Of a stretch of 17,585 bases of DNA, positions 1 through 7,055 are shown piece after piece. Origin of the DNA: Pseudomonadota bacterium (GTDB taxonomy: Bacteria; Pseudomonadota; Gammaproteobacteria; Steroidobacterales; Steroidobacteraceae); assembly GCA_021826035.1 (NCBI GenBank), contig JAKBBE010000051.1, forward strand, positions 1 through 17,585, written 5' to 3'. A program made the translations under genes and the position numbers. The notes under the pieces were generated by a model, which worked only from the letters and a program-made list of their open reading frames with translations, did not search any database and had not been told where the DNA came from. How positions within the stretch are numbered: the stretch's first letter is position 1; every line of letters starts with the position of its first letter.

Positions 1-293
1 CCACGATTCCGGCCCATTACCCGTCGGCCACGGCCGAGGCGCACCTCGGCAAGTCGCTGTTCAGCCTGGAGATGCGCTGGAGCACCCCGGCGCGGCTGCA
101 TGTCGTGCACGGGCGGCGCATCGCCACGTGGCGGTTCGATCAATACAATTATGCGGGCTGCAGCGTCACGGTCCATACCGACCGCAGGGAGGTGATTCGC
201 GAAGTCACCTGGACCAAGGGTTGCGGTCCGATCGCGCCCCACAAACCCGTGCCGAAACCACTCCCGCCGAGCGCGCCGGCCACGGCGGGCTGA
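1..293 (+). CDS. C-terminal part of an unknown protein (truncated by window edge)
   Basis: An open frame enters from the left edge (first full codon at base 3) and ends at TGA 291-293, leaving 96 residues. An internal ATG at 72 lies inside a continuous reading, so the true start is probably outside the window. The visible part has two cysteines (in AGCSV and KGCGP) about 24 residues apart that could pair. It ends in a Pro/Ala-rich tail (KPVPKPLPPSAPATAG). The pattern suits a small exported or lipoprotein-type protein, but the N-terminus is missing and I recognise no family. The gene converges on the SRPBCC gene at 523-1275. Confidence 0.5.
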   Translation, partial: TIPAHYPSATAEAHLGKSLFSLEMRWSTPARLHVVHGRRIATWRFDQYNYAGCSVTVHTDRREVIREVTWTKGCGPIAPHKPVPKPLPPSAPATAG

Positions 294-396
294 GCAGACG
301 CCCACACGCCTGCACACCGCCGGCCCGACCGGAGCGGTGGCAGGCGGGCTGCGCCTGAGGGGCACTCGCGGGCCTCGATCACCCCTGCCGAGCCCC

Positions 397-522
397 GCGA
401 CGGCCTGCCGTCGCGCGAACGCGTTCGCGGTCAGCCAGTCCCGACCCGGGTTCGACGCCGCGCCGATCGGCGCGGATCGCCGGACGATGCGCGCTCCCGC
501 CCCCCCGCGGCGCACGCCGCGG
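397..522. repeat. Cluster of four perfect palindromes in a convergent intergenic gap
   Basis: The 229-bp gap between two convergent genes holds four perfect inverted repeats. At 397-414, GCGACGGC and its complement flank CT. At 414-429 is CGCGAACGCGTTCGCG. At 458-475 is CCGCGCCGATCGGCGCGG. At 505-522, CCGCGGCG and its complement flank CA, directly after the stop codon of the minus-strand gene. None is followed by a T-run, so they are not textbook intrinsic terminators. They may still fold in RNA and end or protect the two converging transcripts. High GC raises the chance of palindromes, so function is inferred. Confidence 0.5.
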
Positions 523-1275
523 TCAGATCCGGTCCGGCGAGCCGGGCACCGCGGACCGGACGCTCGCGGGATGAACCGGTGGCGCCTCCGGGAGGCGTGC
601 CGCGACCTGAGCGAGCCCGATGGCGGAGCGTCGGGCCTCCTGCTCCAGTTTGATGCGCACGATCCAGGGGCCGATCACGGGGGGCACCCAGAACGCCGGC
701 GTGAGCGCGATGTGCACCTCAAGACAGGTTCGGGTGGGGACCTGCACACAGGGCCGCACGGTCCAGTGCGCGTGGCCCGATCGAAATGAGCCGCCGGGCA
801 GGAATCGCGAGCGCAGAGTCCCGCCGTGCGCATCGGCCGATGCGGTGACGAGTTGCCTCTGACGCAGCGTGCGGCAGAACCAGAGAACACAGGCATGCAC
901 GGCGGTGAAGAGCCGAACCTGATCGGCGTGTGCGGTCCGCTCCACCCGGACCTGGCGCAGATCCGGGTTAAATCGGGGCATGGCGCGGTAGTCCTGCAGG
1001 GCTGCGAACACCGCCCGCGGGGATTCGGGCAAGGTCATGCGCATCGCGATGGAAAAGCGAGAACCGCGGCGCACCACCTGGACGCCGGTGAGACGGGCGC
1101 CGGCGTGCGCGAACGCCGGTGTCACGCTCACCGTGAGGAGCACTGCGATTCGCAGCACAGCGCGTGCCGCCTTCAGGCGCGTTCGATCGCCGCGCACGCC
1201 CCTCGGGGCCAGGGCCGGGTCGGCTCGATCGAGATCCGTGTTGCGGCTCATGCGGGGGAGGGGGCGCCGGGGCAT
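523..1275 (-). CDS. Secreted SRPBCC/START-like domain protein
   Basis: A 250-residue ORF with a hydrophobic signal segment (AVLRIAVLLTVSVTPAFAHA, about residues 39-58). A domain of the SRPBCC (polyketide cyclase/START-like) type follows: a strand with MRMTLPESPRAVFAALQDYRAM, then NPDLRQVRVE, and a C-terminal helix (WIVRIKLEQEARR). This fold binds hydrophobic ligands, and a signal peptide would place it in the periplasm. Two Cys (ACVLWFC) sit mid-domain and two more (RPCVQVPTRTC) later. The start is uncertain. ATG 1275 and ATG 1251 both lack a clear Shine-Dalgarno site and give a long charged region ahead of the signal segment, so a GTG start nearer the signal is possible. Ligand unknown; no functional link to the neighbouring radical SAM gene is evident. 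Confidence 0.7.
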   Translation of the reverse strand: MPRRPLPRMSRNTDLDRADPALAPRGVRGDRTRLKAARAVLRIAVLLTVSVTPAFAHAGARLTGVQVVRRGSRFSIAMRMTLPESPRAVFAALQDYRAMPRFNPDLRQVRVERTAHADQVRLFTAVHACVLWFCRTLRQRQLVTASADAHGGTLRSRFLPGGSFRSGHAHWTVRPCVQVPTRTCLEVHIALTPAFWVPPVIGPWIVRIKLEQEARRSAIGLAQVAARLPEAPPVHPASVRSAVPGSPDRI

Positions 1276-1426
1276 GCGTCAGGATGCGCCCGAGGAGCCT
1301 AGCACACCCCCTGCGGGCACCAACGGCAGGTCCCGGCCGGCCGCGGTGAACCGCCGGGCGCTCCCCCGGTGCGCGCCCGGGGCGCCGAGTGGGTCGATGA
1401 GGTTCATGACACGCACCACCCGATCG

Positions 1427-1458
1427 GCGCGCGGCGCTCTATCAAGAGCGCCGCGCGC
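1427..1458. repeat. Strong 14-bp hairpin upstream of the first radical SAM gene
   Basis: GCGCGCGGCGCTCT (1427-1440) is followed by the loop ATCA and then its exact reverse complement (1445-1458). A G-U and a C-G pair could lengthen the stem to 16. There is no T-run on either side. It sits in the 296-bp gap between the divergent SRPBCC and radical SAM genes, about 57 bp upstream of the proposed -35 element. It could be a protein-binding inverted repeat, a transcript end or simply a GC-rich palindrome. The rest of the gap shows no convincing small ORF. Confidence 0.5.
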
Positions 1459-1514
1459 TGCACCCGCGGGCGGCGGCGCACACTGACATTCCTCGCCTTC
1501 GACGTACTTCGGCG

Positions 1515-1544
1515 TTGACACCTGGAGGCGGTCCGCATTATCAA
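1515..1544 (+). promoter_or_regulatory. Sigma70-like promoter for the first radical SAM gene
   Basis: A perfect -35 hexamer TTGACA (1515-1520) is followed after 18 nt by TATCAA (1539-1544), four of six matches to TATAAT. A start site near 1551 would leave a leader of about 20 nt. The ATG at 1572 has a good ribosome binding site (GGGAGGG) about six bases upstream, which also fixes that start over the upstream ATG at 1515. Confidence 0.45.
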
Positions 1545-1571
1545 CATCGGGAGCCCTCGGGAGGGATTTCC

Positions 1572-2759
1572 ATGGCGCCGTACCAGTTTCAGGTCGTGTA
1601 CTTCGAGGCGACGCGCCGCTGCAATCTGCGTTGCCGGTTCTGCATGACCGGCAGCAACAAGCCCAAGCAGCTGCGCGCGAGCGTTCTGAATGAGCTGACG
1701 CTCGAGGAGATCCGTGCGCGCATCCTGCTGCCGGCGCGCCGACTCGGCGTGCACACCATCGGCTGGAGCGGCGGGGAATTTTTGCTGCGCAAGGATGCCT
1801 TCGAGCTGCTGCGCCTGACGGCGGATCTGGGCTATCGCTGCTCGGTGCTCAGCAACTGCGCGAAGCTCACCCGAGAGCGCCTCGAGCGCATCCGCGAAGT
1901 CACCGGGGGGCAGGCCCGCATCGTCGTCGGACTGAACTCAGTCGACGAGGAGAATCAATGGAGCCGCGACAGCGAATCCGGCCGTACCCTCGCGGTGCTG
2001 CGCGACTGCATGGAGCTTGGCATCGGCCAGCACGTCGTCGTCACGATCGGCAAATACAATACCGAGAGCTTTGATAAAACCATCGAGTTCATCGTCAAGC
2101 ACAACATTGCGTACAACCGCTCGCCCTTGGTGCCGCGCGGCTCGGGCGCGCAATGCTTTGCGCAACTGGGCTTCGACCGGGACGATCTGCGCGATCATTT
2201 CCACCCCGCGCTGCGGCGCAGTCCGCACGGCTACGTCAGTTACACACCATTTTTTCTCTCCCCGGAACTGCACGCGCAGGTGTCCGACGGGGCCTGCAAC
2301 CACACCGTGCCGCAGAATCCGGCCATCGGGTGCTGGGCGGGTACCTGGCTCACGATCAACGCCGAGGGCGAGGTGTCGATCTGTCCGGTCTTGCTCGATG
2401 CGCTGAGTGCCGGCAACGTGCGTCGCCAGCCGCTCGATGAGCTGGTGGCGGACAGTACGCTATTCGCCACGATCACGGATCGCTCGGGCCTGAAGGGTCG
2501 CTGCGGCCGCTGCCGGTATCAGTACACCTGCGGCGGCTGCCGGGCGATGGCCTATTTCCACAGCGGCGATGTCATGGGCGAGGATCCGACCTGCTTCTTC
2601 GATCCGCTCGACCGCTCGACCGTGAGCGAGCACGAAGCGCAGACCAATGCGGTGTTTCGAGAGTACCTGCTCATGGCGCGCGCCGCGGGGGTCTATCGGC
2701 CGCCGGCGGGGGCCGAGGCGCGCGCAGCATCGCGGCCGGGCTTCTACGGGCGGCGCTGA
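1572..2759 (+). CDS. Radical SAM/SPASM domain protein
   Basis: The 395-residue protein has the radical SAM motif CNLRCRFC (C17, C21, C24), which binds the [4Fe-4S] cluster that cleaves S-adenosylmethionine. The GGE motif is at 67-69. The C-terminal half is a SPASM domain with C254 and C271, then C311-x2-C314-x5-C320-x2-C323, then C341, enough to hold two auxiliary Fe-S clusters. SPASM enzymes usually modify ribosomal peptides (PqqE, AlbA type) or heme/cofactor precursors (NirJ type). I cannot assign a subfamily. The start ATG 1572 has a strong ribosome binding site. It appears to be transcribed alone and converges on the DUF427 gene that ends the bufferin operon. No small precursor gene lies beside it; the nearest known RiPP precursor is bufA about 3 kb away, so its substrate is unknown. 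Confidence 0.9.
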   Translation: MAPYQFQVVYFEATRRCNLRCRFCMTGSNKPKQLRASVLNELTLEEIRARILLPARRLGVHTIGWSGGEFLLRKDAFELLRLTADLGYRCSVLSNCAKLTRERLERIREVTGGQARIVVGLNSVDEENQWSRDSESGRTLAVLRDCMELGIGQHVVVTIGKYNTESFDKTIEFIVKHNIAYNRSPLVPRGSGAQCFAQLGFDRDDLRDHFHPALRRSPHGYVSYTPFFLSPELHAQVSDGACNHTVPQNPAIGCWAGTWLTINAEGEVSICPVLLDALSAGNVRRQPLDELVADSTLFATITDRSGLKGRCGRCRYQYTCGGCRAMAYFHSGDVMGEDPTCFFDPLDRSTVSEHEAQTNAVFREYLLMARAAGVYRPPAGAEARAASRPGFYGRR

Positions 2760-2812
2760 GCGCCCGTACCCCGCGGCGCACGCGCGCGTCGCGCAGCCCG
2801 CTCGCCGGGCGA

Positions 2813-2831
2813 ACCCGTGGGCGCCACGGGT
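2813..2831. terminator. Possible shared hairpin between convergent genes
   Basis: ACCCGTGG (2813-2820), loop GCG, then the perfect complement CCACGGGT (2824-2831). It lies between the ends of the radical SAM gene (2759, +) and the DUF427 gene (2837, -), where it could fold in both transcripts. No T-tract follows on either strand, so it is only terminator-like. Confidence 0.35.
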
Positions 2832-2836
2832 GCCGA

Positions 2837-3121
2837 TCAGTCCGGGCGGATCTGCACGCCGCGCCAGAACGCCACGCGGCCTCGGATCGCCTCCGCGGCC
2901 GCCTTCGGATCGGGGTAGTACCAGGCGGCATCGACGTTGCGCCTCTCGCCGACGGTCACCGTGAAATAGTGGGCCGTGCCCTTCCACGGGCAGACGCTGC
3001 GCCGTTCGCTCGGCTCGAAGTAGCGCAGGTCGAGACTCTCGCGCGGAAAGTACGGGTTGCCTTCCACGAGGACCGTGTCGTCACTCGAGGCGAGCACCGC
3101 CTCGTTCCAGATCGCTTTCAT
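2837..3121 (-). CDS. DUF427 family protein
   Basis: A 94-residue protein that closely fits the DUF427 family: MKAIWNEAVLASSDDTVLVEGNPYFP at the start, then SVCPWKGTAHYFTV and AAWYYPDPKAAAEAIRGRVAFW. The family forms a small beta-rich single domain with the conserved C-P-W-K-G-x-A-x-Y segment; no biochemical role is settled. ATG 3121 is preceded by an excellent ribosome binding site (GGGAGGT). It starts 30 nt after the DoxX stop on the same strand, so it is probably the last gene of the bufferin operon. Its role there is unknown; DUF427 is not one of the core bufferin genes as I know them. Confidence 0.85.
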   Translation of the reverse strand: MKAIWNEAVLASSDDTVLVEGNPYFPRESLDLRYFEPSERRSVCPWKGTAHYFTVTVGERRNVDAAWYYPDPKAAAEAIRGRVAFWRGVQIRPD

Positions 3122-3151
3122 GCGGGCACCTCCCTCAGGGCGAGGCCGAGC

Positions 3152-3667
3152 TTACCGCGCCGCGCGCGCTCGCAGCACGCGCGCGAGGGCGAAATCGAGC
3201 GAGGCCTTGCCGGGGCCGAGCGCGAGGAGGGCGAGGGCGAGGGCGGCCCAGGGCAGGTGAAAATTGGCCCACCCGGTCGGATCGGTGAGCTGAATGATGC
3301 CGGTCATGACCAGCAGCGCGAGGGCGCTGAGGCGTGTGCCAAGGCCCACGATGAGGAGCACCGGCAAGAGAACTTCCGCCACCGCGTCGAGGTGCGCCAG
3401 CGCATCGGGCGCGGGGAACGGATAGCGGTGCCCGAGCACGTGCAGGCGGAACATCGACTCGAAGAGAAAATCCGTCACCGGGGAGACGTGCCACCAGCCG
3501 CTCCACTTGGTCAGGCCGGACTTCAGGAACGGGATCGCCAGCGCCAGGCGCACCAGCGGCGGTGCGAGCGCGAGTGCGCCGAGCTGAAGCCGCTCGAGCG
3601 CAGCCGAGACGCGGTGCTGCACGAGCGGAACAAGGCCATACGGCCGGGGCAGGGTGCGGGTGGACAT
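3152..3667 (-). CDS. DoxX family membrane protein of the bufferin operon
   Basis: A 171-residue integral membrane protein of the DoxX family. It has a first helix with LVRLALAIPFLKSGLTKW, a long loop (YPFPAPDALAHL), two central helices (EVLLPVLLIVGLGTRLSALALLVMTGIIQ) and a last hydrophobic stretch before GPGKASLDFAL. Its ATG (3667) sits 4 nt downstream of the bufC stop codon on the minus strand, so the two are probably translated together. DoxX genes are the usual fourth member of bufferin and gold-induced (gig) operons, corresponding to gigT in Cupriavidus metallidurans as I recall. The molecular role is not settled; an inner-membrane redox or metal partner is plausible. It ends in an Arg/Ala-rich tail. 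Confidence 0.88.
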   Translation of the reverse strand: MSTRTLPRPYGLVPLVQHRVSAALERLQLGALALAPPLVRLALAIPFLKSGLTKWSGWWHVSPVTDFLFESMFRLHVLGHRYPFPAPDALAHLDAVAEVLLPVLLIVGLGTRLSALALLVMTGIIQLTDPTGWANFHLPWAALALALLALGPGKASLDFALARVLRARAAR

Positions 3668-3670
3668 GAC

Positions 3671-4462
3671 TCAATGACCTCGTGTGCGGCGCCGCCTCAG
3701 ATGCGCGGCCGTGACCCAGCCGCCCCCGAGCAGAGCGGTGCAGTGTTCGGTGAGCGGGAAGGTGTCGTGAACGCTCCGTGCGCGCTCTGAGGCCTCCCCG
3801 AGCGTAAGGCCGCCGGCCAGCGCGGCTAAGAACTCCGCCGCGCCGGGCGTGAGGCACACGACCTCGACCTCGGCGGCCGGACGCGCCAGGAGCGCACTCT
3901 CGGCGATCGGATCGGGCGGCAGACTCGCCCAGGGAGGCGGCGCAACGTTCAACCGCCAGATCGTCACGGCCGCACCGCGCGAGCGCACCAGGCGGACCGA
4001 TGGATGCAGCGTGAAGCACAGGTCCGCGGCGCGGTGGGCGGGAATTCCTGCCAGGGCACCGGGGTCGAGTGCCGGTGCCTCGGGTGCGTGATAGGCCTCG
4101 AGCCAGGCGCGCTCGATGCGTGCCACGTCCGCGAGGTAAGGCAGCGCCGCGAGCGGCTCGAGCTGTTCGAGGAACTCAGAGAACCGCTCGCCATACTCGA
4201 GCAGCACCGGGGAGCGGGGCAGGTGCTGCGAGGCATAGCGCCGCGCAGTCTCCTCGAAACACTCCACGCCGAGGAGTCGGCGCACCGCCGGATAGCTCTC
4301 GGCGAGGGCGTCGATCAGCCCGGCGAACACGTTGTTGCGGTACACGGCGAAGCGCTTCGTGGCGCGAGCCCCGTCCGGACCGATGCACTCGGCGGGCGGC
4401 GCACGCTCAGGATCGCGCAGCGCCGCGGCGAGCTGCTCCTGCAGCTCAGCCCAGGGCAACAT
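3671..4462 (-). CDS. bufC: BufC-type partner protein (DUF2063)
   Basis: A 263-residue DUF2063 protein. The conserved N-terminal helical domain is plain: FAVYRNNVFAGLIDALAESY (39-58), then YPAVRRLLG, PRSPVLLEYGERF and ALPYLADVARIERAWLEAYHA. The C-terminal half is a more variable mixed domain. In bufferin and methanobactin systems this protein (BufC, related to MbnC) forms a heterodimer with the DUF692 enzyme and presents the precursor peptide to it. ATG 4462 is preceded by AGGA at good spacing and overlaps the end of bufB by 17 nt, suggesting translational coupling. An upstream ATG at 4507 would deepen the overlap without adding conserved sequence. The order bufA-bufB-bufC-doxX matches known bufferin and gig loci. 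Confidence 0.92.
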   Translation of the reverse strand: MLPWAELQEQLAAALRDPERAPPAECIGPDGARATKRFAVYRNNVFAGLIDALAESYPAVRRLLGVECFEETARRYASQHLPRSPVLLEYGERFSEFLEQLEPLAALPYLADVARIERAWLEAYHAPEAPALDPGALAGIPAHRAADLCFTLHPSVRLVRSRGAAVTIWRLNVAPPPWASLPPDPIAESALLARPAAEVEVVCLTPGAAEFLAALAGGLTLGEASERARSVHDTFPLTEHCTALLGGGWVTAAHLRRRRTRGH

Positions 4463-5345
4463 GGCGGCGATCCTGCAGAGTGCAGGCGTGTAGCGCCCGA
4501 TCGGCACGCGCGGCCTGCGCGGCGAGCGGATCCCACGCCGGTACGTTCTGGTCCCATTCGATCAACGTCGGCACCGCTCCGCGGCGGGCGAGCACGTGCT
4601 CGTAGAGGAACCAGACGCGATCGGCGACTTCCCGATCGTGGCTGTCGATCAGGAGCGCTCGGCCCTGTTCGTCGGCGTCGGTGGCACACCCGGCGAGGTG
4701 GATCTGGCGCACCGCGGTGAGGGGAAACTGCGCGAGGTACTGCAGAGGATCGCACTGCTGGTTGGTGCAGGCGACGTAGACGTTGTTGATGTCGAGCAAC
4801 AGCGCACAGCCGCTGCGGCGCGCCACTTCGGCCATGAAGTCCGCTTCGGCGTAACTGCTGGAGGCGAAGGCGACATAGGTCGAGGGGTTCTCGAGGAGGA
4901 TCTGGCGGCCGAGGTGCTCCTGCACCTGCTCGAGGTGCTCGCATACGCGCCTGAGCGTCTCGGCGGTGTACGGCAGCGGCAGCAGATCGTTGAAGAACGC
5001 GCCGCCGTGTGACGACCACGCGAGGTGTTCGGAGACGAGTTCGGGCTCATAACGGTGCACGAGTGCCGCCAGGCGGCGCAGGTGTGGCTCGTCGATCGGT
5101 CCCGCCGAGCCGATCGACAGTCCCACGCCGTGCACGGAGAGCCGGTAGTGGGTGCGAATCTCCGTCAGGTAGCGATGCGGCGGACCGCCGGCTCCCATGT
5201 AGTTCTCGGCATGCACCTCGAAGAACCCGAGCGGCGGGCGGGATTCGAGGATCACGCGGTAATGGGCGGCCTTCAGCCCGACGCCGGCCCGCGCGGGGAC
5301 GGCGTCGGGGCTTGGGCCCCGGGGCGCGGTATGGGACACGGACAT
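4446..5345 (-). CDS. bufB: BufB-type DUF692 multinuclear iron enzyme
   Basis: A 299-residue DUF692 (MbnB-like) TIM-barrel enzyme. Visible metal-site motifs, numbered from ATG 5345, are EVHAENY (H45, E48), SVHGVGLS (H72), VSEHLAW (H107), LLENPST (E152), LLDINNVY (D185, N188), QIHLAG (H216), IDSHD (D234, H236) and TLIEWD (E263). These fit the di/tri-iron centre that, in this family, oxidises Cys of a precursor peptide to a nitrogen-sulfur heterocycle. With BufC it should modify the BufA core cysteines. The start may instead be GTG 5357, four codons earlier; neither has a strong ribosome binding site. It follows bufA by 38 nt. Length and motif set are complete, so I expect an active enzyme. Confidence 0.93.
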   Translation of the reverse strand: MSVSHTAPRGPSPDAVPARAGVGLKAAHYRVILESRPPLGFFEVHAENYMGAGGPPHRYLTEIRTHYRLSVHGVGLSIGSAGPIDEPHLRRLAALVHRYEPELVSEHLAWSSHGGAFFNDLLPLPYTAETLRRVCEHLEQVQEHLGRQILLENPSTYVAFASSSYAEADFMAEVARRSGCALLLDINNVYVACTNQQCDPLQYLAQFPLTAVRQIHLAGCATDADEQGRALLIDSHDREVADRVWFLYEHVLARRGAVPTLIEWDQNVPAWDPLAAQAARADRALHACTLQDRRHVALG

Positions 5346-5383
5346 GACGGTGCTCACCGGGCGGACGGCTCAGACTGTGCCGC

Positions 5384-5734
5384 TCAGCGGCCGGCCTCGG
5401 TGATCTTGCTGAGACTGCCGTGGCCCTGGACGATCGTGACGTACGGGGTGGTGATCGCCGTGCAGGTTCCCGTCGGCACCAGTTTGAACGCGTTGCCCTG
5501 GTAGTTGCGGCTCGCCGTGCCGGCGCAGGTGGTGCCGGGTCCGGCGTAGCAGTCGTTGTGCCCGGCGAGCGCGACCCCGAAGCAGCGCACGAATTTTCCG
5601 GTGTGCAGCTCGGCCATGGTGTGCTGGCGTGGCGTCATCGACATGCCGCCGGCGCTGGCGAGCGGCGCGGCAAGGGCGGTGACGGCGGTGGCGAGTGCGC
5701 CGGCGACGGCCAGCGATGCGGTACGGGTGGTCAT
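5384..5734 (-). CDS. bufA: Bufferin precursor BufA (DUF2282 type)
   Basis: A 116-residue precursor with a signal peptide (residues 1-28, ending PLASA before GG) and the DUF2282 signature [13 protein letters not shown] (C51, C62). C70 (TTCAGTA) and C91 (PTGTC) follow, giving the four-cysteine core typical of BufA1-type bufferins. In the family, two of these cysteines are converted by BufB/BufC to thiooxazole-type rings and the exported product binds copper. Start ATG 5734 has a good ribosome binding site (GGGAG, eight bases away). Reading back to 5905 adds no conserved sequence and would cross the promoter, so it is rejected. A tail of 25 residues follows C91 (it includes [13 protein letters not shown]). 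First gene of the operon, downstream of an ECF-type promoter. Confidence 0.92.
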   Translation of the reverse strand: MTTRTASLAVAGALATAVTALAAPLASAGGMSMTPRQHTMAELHTGKFVRCFGVALAGHNDCYAGPGTTCAGTASRNYQGNAFKLVPTGTCTAITTPYVTIVQGHGSLSKITEAGR

Positions 5735-5810
5735 GAAGAGGTCTCCCAATGGGTGGATCGATCGACCCGTACGTCCCCGGCTGGGGTGGCGCACAGGTAC
5801 TGTTGCTATA

Positions 5811-5836
5811 TTCGAGCCGGGGCGCCCAAAGGTTAC
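5811..5836 (-). promoter_or_regulatory. ECF sigma-type promoter GTAACC-N16-CGAA upstream of bufA
   Basis: On the minus strand GTAACC (5836-5831) is followed by exactly 16 nt and CGAA (5814-5811), continuing as TATAG. This is the AAC-containing -35 and CGA-containing -10 layout of ECF sigma factor promoters. It matches, base for base, the motif I recall for the SigF regulon of Caulobacter, which drives the bufferin-type operons there under metal stress. A start site near 5803 would give a leader of about 70 nt before bufA. I found no second copy with correct spacing in the window, and no sigma or anti-sigma gene is present. Confidence 0.75.
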
Positions 5837-5987
5837 GGACCCGGGAGGCGCTCGCGAGACGGGCGCACCGCCGGGCCTCTCGTGTACGGCGCGGCAAGCG
5901 TGCAATATGTGCCGGTTCGTTGCGCTGTGCGGCCCGCGGTGGGATCGGCGCGTCGGGAACGGATCAAGCGGATGTGGTGCGACTGAA

Positions 5988-7055
5988 GTGGAATCGATTT
6001 ATTACGTGGTGTCCTGGGCGTGCCATCGCAAGTGCCGGCACTGCTACGAGCCTCGGTTTCGCCCCTACGTGCGCTCGGCACTCGAGGCGGTGGTGGCCGA
6101 GGCTGAAGAGAATGTCCCGCGCGTCATCGATCATCTTCCGCCGCGCCTGAGTTATCTCGACCGGGAACATCCGGCGCCCGACGGCAGCCTGGTGGAGCGT
6201 CCCGGTCGGATCATTCTCGCCGGCGGGGAGGTGCTGCTCGATGCGCTGCGCGAGCGCGTGCTGTATCCGGCGATGCAGCGCCTCCAGGAGCGATATCGAC
6301 GGCAATCGGGCGTGGAACTGATCGTGCAGACCACCGGGGATCTGCTCACCGGGACCATCGTGGACGAGTTGCTCGCCCGCGGCCTGACGACGCTTTCGGT
6401 CTCCGGGGTGGATGATTTCCACACCGGCATGCAGGGCGAGTCGCGCCAGCGCGCCTTCAAGGAGCGCCTCGCGCGTTTGCTCGAGGCCCACGGACTGCGC
6501 AGCGCGAGCGCTCCGGTGTCCGCCGCGGACCCGGCACCACGACCGGCCGGCCCGACCTACAATTTCTTCGGCGCGACGCCGGATACCTGGATCGGGCGGC
6601 TGTGGCCGCGGGGTCGGGCGTGGGACAACGGCCTCTCGACGGCGACGCTTGCGGATAATTTCTGCAACCGCTGGTCGGGGGGGCTGAAGTTCCTCGAGCA
6701 CCGCTACAGCGGCTCGGAAGTGTCCATTGATCCGGCCGGCAACGTGTTTCCGTGCTGCATCAAAACGCGCCTGCCGATTGGCAATCTGCTGGAGGAGGAT
6801 CTGATCGGCATCCTCGACTCCCTGACGCAGGAGCCGGCGTATGCGGCGATCTCCTCCGGAGAGCCGCAGCGCATGGGACTCGCCTATGGTTGGAGCGAAG
6901 AGCGGTTCATCGAGGCCTCGCGCACACTCACCCCCCAAGGCCAACCGTACGCGAACCTGTGCATCGGCTGCGACCGATTTCATCAGGACGTGCTCGCCCC
7001 GGTGATCGAAGCCGCCCGGGCCCGTCGTGCCGCCGCACGGGGCGCGTCGCGATGA
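5988..7055 (+). CDS. Radical SAM protein with SPASM/twitch-like C-terminus, first gene of the ynjBCD operon
   Basis: Starting at GTG 5988 the protein has 355 residues. The radical SAM motif CHRKCRHC (C12, C16, C19) follows the first beta strand (SIYYVVSWA), and AGGE is at 78-81. The C-terminal half carries C226, the pair C256-C257 in [10 protein letters not shown], and C325-x2-C328, a reduced set likely to bind one auxiliary cluster. The segment [12 protein letters not shown] is typical of SPASM/twitch domains. The open frame continues upstream across bufA antisense, but the family-like sequence begins at SIYYVV; ATG 5907 is the main alternative, and GTG 5988 lacks a strong ribosome binding site. 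The stop overlaps the ynjB-like ATG (ATGA). Subfamily and substrate are not recognised; the fixed link to an importer suggests it processes something taken up or made with it. Confidence 0.88.
   Translation: MESIYYVVSWACHRKCRHCYEPRFRPYVRSALEAVVAEAEENVPRVIDHLPPRLSYLDREHPAPDGSLVERPGRIILAGGEVLLDALRERVLYPAMQRLQERYRRQSGVELIVQTTGDLLTGTIVDELLARGLTTLSVSGVDDFHTGMQGESRQRAFKERLARLLEAHGLRSASAPVSAADPAPRPAGPTYNFFGATPDTWIGRLWPRGRAWDNGLSTATLADNFCNRWSGGLKFLEHRYSGSEVSIDPAGNVFPCCIKTRLPIGNLLEEDLIGILDSLTQEPAYAAISSGEPQRMGLAYGWSEERFIEASRTLTPQGQPYANLCIGCDRFHQDVLAPVIEAARARRAAARGASR

Noticed and set aside
5556..5987. Upstream extension of the second radical SAM protein across bufA
   Set aside because: The added residues show no family-like sequence, run antisense to bufA and cross its promoter; the protein fold begins at SIYYVV.
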